Source: an uncultured Lysobacteraceae bacterium | GTDB taxonomy: Bacteria > Pseudomonadota > Gammaproteobacteria > Xanthomonadales > Rhodanobacteraceae | Direction: 5' to 3' | NCBI GenBank assembly: GCA_946480705.1 | Contig: CAMLLF010000136.1 | Span: forward strand, 1-8,523 | DNA: 8,523 nt | The notes under the pieces: generated by a model | Database searches by the model: none | What the model saw: only the letters and a program-made list of their open reading frames with translations | Told to the model about the DNA's origin: nothing | Position numbers and translations under genes: made by a program | Shown here: piece by piece, positions 6,116 to 8,523 of the stretch | Layout of the letters: every line of letters begins with the position of its first letter | How positions within the stretch are numbered: position 1 is the first letter of the stretch

Positions 6116-6910
6116 ATGAAGCGTATGTTGGAAGTTTTCGCAACACTGGCGTTCGGACTGGTGTTTTCCTCGGCGTCAAACGCCATCGCCATCCGCTGCG
6201 ATGCGTGTTATCCGCCGGCAGCCAAGCAGCAGGCCATCTCGGCCGGACCGGGCATCCACTATGTCTACAGCGTGTCGAATGGCATCGTGCGCGGCTATGA
6301 CGTGGCCTGGAATCCGGACCTGGCGGCCTATTGGGCGACCGATGTCGCCGTGCCGGCCGAACTCGAAGCGGCTGTGATCGGCCTTCAGGAGATCTATGTC
6401 GAAAGCGGCGGGACCATGAAGGTCTATCGCACGGTCGACAGCAACGAAATCGGCATTTCCGACTCGGCCTTCGACCTCGCGCGCAACGCCAACCGTCGCT
6501 ATCAGATGGGCAGCGCGCTGGCGACCCAGCCACCGTCGGTCACGGAATTCATTGCGCAAGCAGCCTCTGCCGCCGCGGCGTATCTGGGCTTCTACGACGG
6601 CAGCGTGGTCGAGTACATCGTCCAGTTTCCCGACGGGACGACGGCGACGTATTCCCTGCGCCTGGGATCTTCCTCCGCCACGTATGTCGAGGGCTCGGCA
6701 CGCGACGCCAACGGCAACGTGATTCCGGAAGCGAATTCACCCCAATGGGCCGCCACGTACAACGGCGGAGACCTGTCGCCGATGCTCAACTACCTCGATC
6801 TGCTCGGGGTCAGGTGGCAACACGAAGGATCGGGCGCGATCGTCGGCAGCATCGAGTGCAGCTGGCAGAGCAACACGCTGGAATGCCGGGTCCGCTGGCG
6901 CTACCACTGA
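6116..6910 (+). CDS. Secreted protein of unknown function
   Basis: I do not recognise the family of this 264-residue protein. The N terminus is a clear signal peptide: MKRMLEV, then a hydrophobic core (FATLAFGLVFSS, 8-19) and a likely cleavage after SNA (23) or AIA (25). This should export it to the periplasm or beyond. The mature part begins with C28 and C31 (RCDACYPP) and ends with C248 and C257, so two disulfides are plausible, perhaps closing the N-terminal and C-terminal segments. Between these are Tyr/Gly/Ser-rich, probably beta-rich stretches (for example VEYIVQFPDGTTATYSLRL) and an Ala-rich helix around 147-157. The ATG at 6116 has GGAG about 9 bases upstream; the frame is open much further 5' but only this start gives a signal peptide. 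Codon use is typical of the window. It converges on the membrane-protein pair at 7024-7830. Confidence 0.83.
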   Translation: MKRMLEVFATLAFGLVFSSASNAIAIRCDACYPPAAKQQAISAGPGIHYVYSVSNGIVRGYDVAWNPDLAAYWATDVAVPAELEAAVIGLQEIYVESGGTMKVYRTVDSNEIGISDSAFDLARNANRRYQMGSALATQPPSVTEFIAQAASAAAAYLGFYDGSVVEYIVQFPDGTTATYSLRLGSSSATYVEGSARDANGNVIPEANSPQWAATYNGGDLSPMLNYLDLLGVRWQHEGSGAIVGSIECSWQSNTLECRVRWRYH

Positions 6911-6916
6911 TCGTGC

Positions 6917-6950
6917 GGGGCTCCCGGGCGGCAGGCGTCCCGGGAGCTCC
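6917..6950. terminator. 12-bp hairpin between convergent genes
   Basis: GGGGCTCCCGGG (6917-6928) pairs with CCCGGGAGCTCC (6939-6950), one pair being G-U, around a 10-base loop. It begins seven bases after the stop codon of the secreted protein, in the gap where that gene and the 7024-7368 gene converge. No T run follows, so it is a probable but non-canonical transcript end for the plus-strand gene. Confidence 0.5.
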
Positions 6951-7023
6951 ATCCTCTCACGAGTTGGAGCCTCCACCTGGTCGGTAATCAAGACATCGTG
7001 TCATCTGTGCTTGCTTCCGCGAC

Positions 7024-7368
7024 TCAGCGGAGCGTAACCGGCACCATCTGGCTGATCCATACAATCATCAGCACCGGAGCGACGATAGCCACGAGGGTGA
7101 CAAGAAGCCACCAGAGATTGCGGTCCCGCGTAGCGAGGACCACTCCGCCAACGGCGGCGATGCTCTCAAATAGCAGGTAGAGCCGAATCGTCCAGTCCTC
7201 CCAACGGCTGTTGCGTACCCACGAATAGTGGGTCAGTTCGAAGAGGGGCTGCACGACACAGAGGAAGCTGGTCGCCAGTACGACATAGCCAAGCCAACTG
7301 CCCCGGCGAGAGCGGTGAGGAATGGCCGATTTGAGAGTCGGATTGTCGGACGCGTCAGGTGCGGACAT
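7024..7368 (-). CDS. Small three-helix inner-membrane protein, unknown function
   Basis: The 114-residue product has a hydrophilic N terminus (1-24) and three hydrophobic segments at about 25-46 (WLGYVVLATSFLCVVQPLF), 60-80 (around LYLLFESIAAVGGVVLA) and 85-106 (LWWLLVTLVAIVAPVLMIVWI). It is therefore an integral membrane protein. The basic loop RDRN between helices 2 and 3 suggests that side faces the cytoplasm. I recognise no motif or family. The ATG at 7368 has AAGGAAAC just upstream; the frame is open to 7452 but an earlier start would add an unrelated 28 residues. It follows the second small membrane gene by 105 bases on the same strand, and the two share size and three-helix layout, so they may be co-transcribed and related in role. 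Confidence 0.75.
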   Translation of the reverse strand: MSAPDASDNPTLKSAIPHRSRRGSWLGYVVLATSFLCVVQPLFELTHYSWVRNSRWEDWTIRLYLLFESIAAVGGVVLATRDRNLWWLLVTLVAIVAPVLMIVWISQMVPVTLR

Positions 7369-7473
7369 TCGGTTTCCTTGGTATTGCGTCAATCCGCCAG
7401 TGATTTCATGCGCGGTCACCAGTGAAGCGGTGAAAAACCAACATCGACACATCGCCTTCCGGGATACTTCTGC

Positions 7474-7830
7474 CTAATGCATCAACGGCCCCATCGCCGC
7501 GCCGATCAGAAGCCACAGCGCCACCACTCCGCCGGCAGCGAACACCGGTAGGAACCACCAAGCATTCTCCGTTATCGCACCCATCAACAGTCCGCCTGCA
7601 CTGGACAGGATCAGGCTCATGACAAGAATTCGCACTGTCATATCCTCTGTGCATCGAGAGTCAGAAATTAGCTCGGGAGCATATACCCAAAGAGCGGGGA
7701 CCACGACGGCGACGACCGCCGCCAGAACGACTATGCGGCCTGCGACGCGCAGCAGCCTCGATAGCGCTTGATGGGAGCGTTCATCCTTCGCGGCAGCTTC
7801 TTCACGCTTGGCTGGCGTAGTCATCGTCAT
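7474..7830 (-). CDS. Small three-helix inner-membrane protein, unknown function
   Basis: The product is 118 residues (116 if the second ATG at 7824 is used). A charged, probably helical N terminus (PAKREEAAAKDERSHQ, 6-21) precedes three hydrophobic segments at about 32-51, 65-85 and 90-113. A single Cys (C60) lies in the loop after helix 1. I recognise no family. The choice of start is open: AGGG lies three bases before the first ATG and nine before the second, which favours the second, while the first is slightly longer and equally in frame. It is the upstream gene of a likely two-gene unit with 7024-7368. A -10-like TATATT lies within an ACGCG-rich stretch upstream (about 7880-7890), but no convincing -35 accompanies it. 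Confidence 0.77.
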   Translation of the reverse strand: MTMTTPAKREEAAAKDERSHQALSRLLRVAGRIVVLAAVVAVVVPALWVYAPELISDSRCTEDMTVRILVMSLILSSAGGLLMGAITENAWWFLPVFAAGGVVALWLLIGAAMGPLMH

Positions 7831-8040
7831 GATCCCTGCATTTAGCCAATGCGCCAGATGCTGTTCGCGTCATACGCGAAATATACGCGTTGTTGCAGTC
7901 ACGCCACGCTCCGGGCACAGAGGTGGTTTGATTTGTTGTGTGACGTCTGAGCGTACTCGACGAATCCATGCTTGAGCAGTGCTTCTTCCATGCGCCTGTG
8001 AACGTGGCGTTTCGACACTGAAGGCGATTAGTACTGAACG

Positions 8041-8082
8041 TGGCATGTTCACTTCATCAGTTTGCGGGAAGTGAACTTGGCC
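8041..8082. repeat. Diverged copy of the GGGGTCAGG-type palindromic element
   Basis: GTTCACTTC (8047-8055) and GAAGTGAAC (8068-8076) are perfect complements around a 12-base loop. Its right arm matches the element at 8396-8441 in 13 of 15 bases, its left arm in 11 of 15, and the loops are the same length with 8 of 12 bases equal. The two are therefore copies in the same orientation about 355 bases apart. Confidence 0.7.
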
Positions 8083-8126
8083 TCGCTTGGCGTTGCGCAT
8101 AGTGCTTGGATGGCGGCGATGCTGTT

Positions 8127-8288
8127 GTAGGGCGCAATCACCGAAGGGCATTGCGCCAGTCCGCGTCGAAGTCGACGCACTCCACGACACGAACAGCGCA
8201 CTCGAAGTGTTGGGCTTCGAAGGAAGTGGAGAAGACTGAGATCCGTAGCTTCGTTTTGGCGCAATGCCCTTTGGTGATTGCGCCCTAC
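8127..8288. repeat. Inverted pair of REP-like sequences (REPIN-like)
   Basis: The 32 bases at 8127-8158 recur in reverse complement at 8257-8288 with a single mismatch. Each arm is itself a hairpin: GGCGCAAT and ATTGCGCC pair perfectly around 11 bases. The 98 bases between the arms also contain short self-complements, such as GCGTCGA/TCGACGC at 8163-8178. Two REP hairpins facing each other form the classic REPIN or BIME layout. Similar GGGCGCAAT...ATTGCGCC repeats are, from memory, widespread in GC-rich gammaproteobacteria. The arms differ in sequence from the GGGGTCAGG family. Confidence 0.82.
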
Positions 8289-8297
8289 GTTCGAAGC

Positions 8298-8318
8298 CTC
8301 GTCTATTCAATAGACGAG
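8298..8318. repeat. Perfect 21-base palindrome
   Basis: CTCGTCTATT (8298-8307) and AATAGACGAG (8309-8318) are exact complements around one central C. It lies 9 bases after the REPIN-like pair. A one-base centre makes a poor hairpin but a good binding site for a dimeric protein; no gene start is near enough to name a target. Confidence 0.6.
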
Positions 8319-8395
8319 CACGTGCTGCGTGTCGGCACTCCATCCCATGAGATATCCAGCAGTCATGGCGTGTCGGCCGGTGGCTTTCCGGAAAT

Positions 8396-8441
8396 GGGGT
8401 CAGGTTCGCTTCGTAAGCTTGTGGGAAGTGAACCTGACCCG
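8396..8441. repeat. Best-preserved GGGGTCAGG-type palindromic element
   Basis: GGGTCAGGTTCGCTTC (8397-8412) is complementary to GAAGTGAACCTGACCC (8425-8440) with one mismatch, around a 12-base loop. This is the clearest member of the family also seen at 1541, 5412, 5791 and 8041. I recognise this kind of repeat as REP-like and common near RAYT genes. Confidence 0.8.
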
Positions 8442-8523
8442 GTTTCTGCGAACGGATGCAGGTAAGCGTCTGCCGTTAACTGACGCGGTTCTGCCAGACG
8501 TGCGCCGATAGTGCGCGCAGCGA

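Larger units (their letters stand above)
7831..8523. other. Repeat-dense intergenic region without a convincing gene
   Basis: Beyond the start of the membrane-protein gene I see no frame that looks coding. The longest (minus 7870-8343, plus 8106-8465) run straight through palindromic repeats. The region holds an inverted TTCGCG/CGCGAA pair (7864-7880), TGAACGTGGC repeated at 7999 and 8035, two copies of the GGGGTCAGG-type element, one inverted REP-like pair and one 21-base palindrome, each listed separately where it matters. Confidence 0.65.

Noticed and set aside
6331..6987. 218-codon open frame on the plus strand
   Set aside because: It overlaps the secreted-protein gene in another frame and gives an Arg-rich, signal-less translation typical of a shadow frame.
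7870..8343. 157-codon minus-strand frame, and 8106-8465 on plus
   Set aside because: Both read through the REPIN-like arms, and repeat-derived peptides appear in them. There is no good ribosome-binding site or family resemblance.
8041..8441. CRISPR array or integron attC cluster
   Set aside because: The repeats are inverted palindromes of two families with irregular spacing, not regular direct repeats with unique spacers, and there are no cas or integrase genes.

Overview
The window looks like a piece of a GC-rich gammaproteobacterial chromosome, most likely from the Xanthomonadales/Lysobacteraceae. I infer this from three things: a beta-lytic (LasA-type) secreted endopeptidase very like the Lysobacter enzymes, a Pseudomonas/Xanthomonas-type RIO kinase next to a YehS protein, and several small palindromic repeats of the REP type. 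No taxon is proven by the sequence itself.

Layout. A stand-alone response-regulator receiver protein lies at 116-574 (minus). Two small unrecognised genes follow on the plus strand (787-1110 and 1157-1462); the second encodes a cluster of cysteines. After a repeat-bearing gap come YehS (1819-2289) and a RIO-family kinase (2538-3395), both minus. A 709-base gap (3396-4104) holds two strong hairpins and a possible decayed reading frame. The beta-lytic endopeptidase precursor is at 4105-5259 (minus). Upstream of it is the C-terminal half of a REP-associated tyrosine transposase (RAYT), broken by two single-base frameshifts and flanked by REP-like elements (about 5412-5847). A secreted protein of unknown function follows (6116-6910, plus), then two small three-helix membrane proteins (7474-7830 and 7024-7368, minus) that look like one transcription unit. 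The last 690 bases hold no convincing gene but four palindromic elements, including an inverted pair of 32-base REP-like arms.

Function. The genes do not form one pathway. The recognisable ones are housekeeping or accessory single genes: signalling (receiver, RIO kinase), an extracellular cell-wall lytic enzyme, and surface or membrane proteins of unknown role. The common thread in the non-coding DNA is a repeat family with arms like GGGGTCAGGTT...AACCTGACCCC, found in five places, two of them bracketing the RAYT remnant. That placement is what is expected if a RAYT of this type once mobilised the repeats. A second, different REP-like family appears once, as the inverted pair at 8127-8288. 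I found no CRISPR array, tRNA, rRNA, integron or phage gene, and no convincing new multi-gene system.
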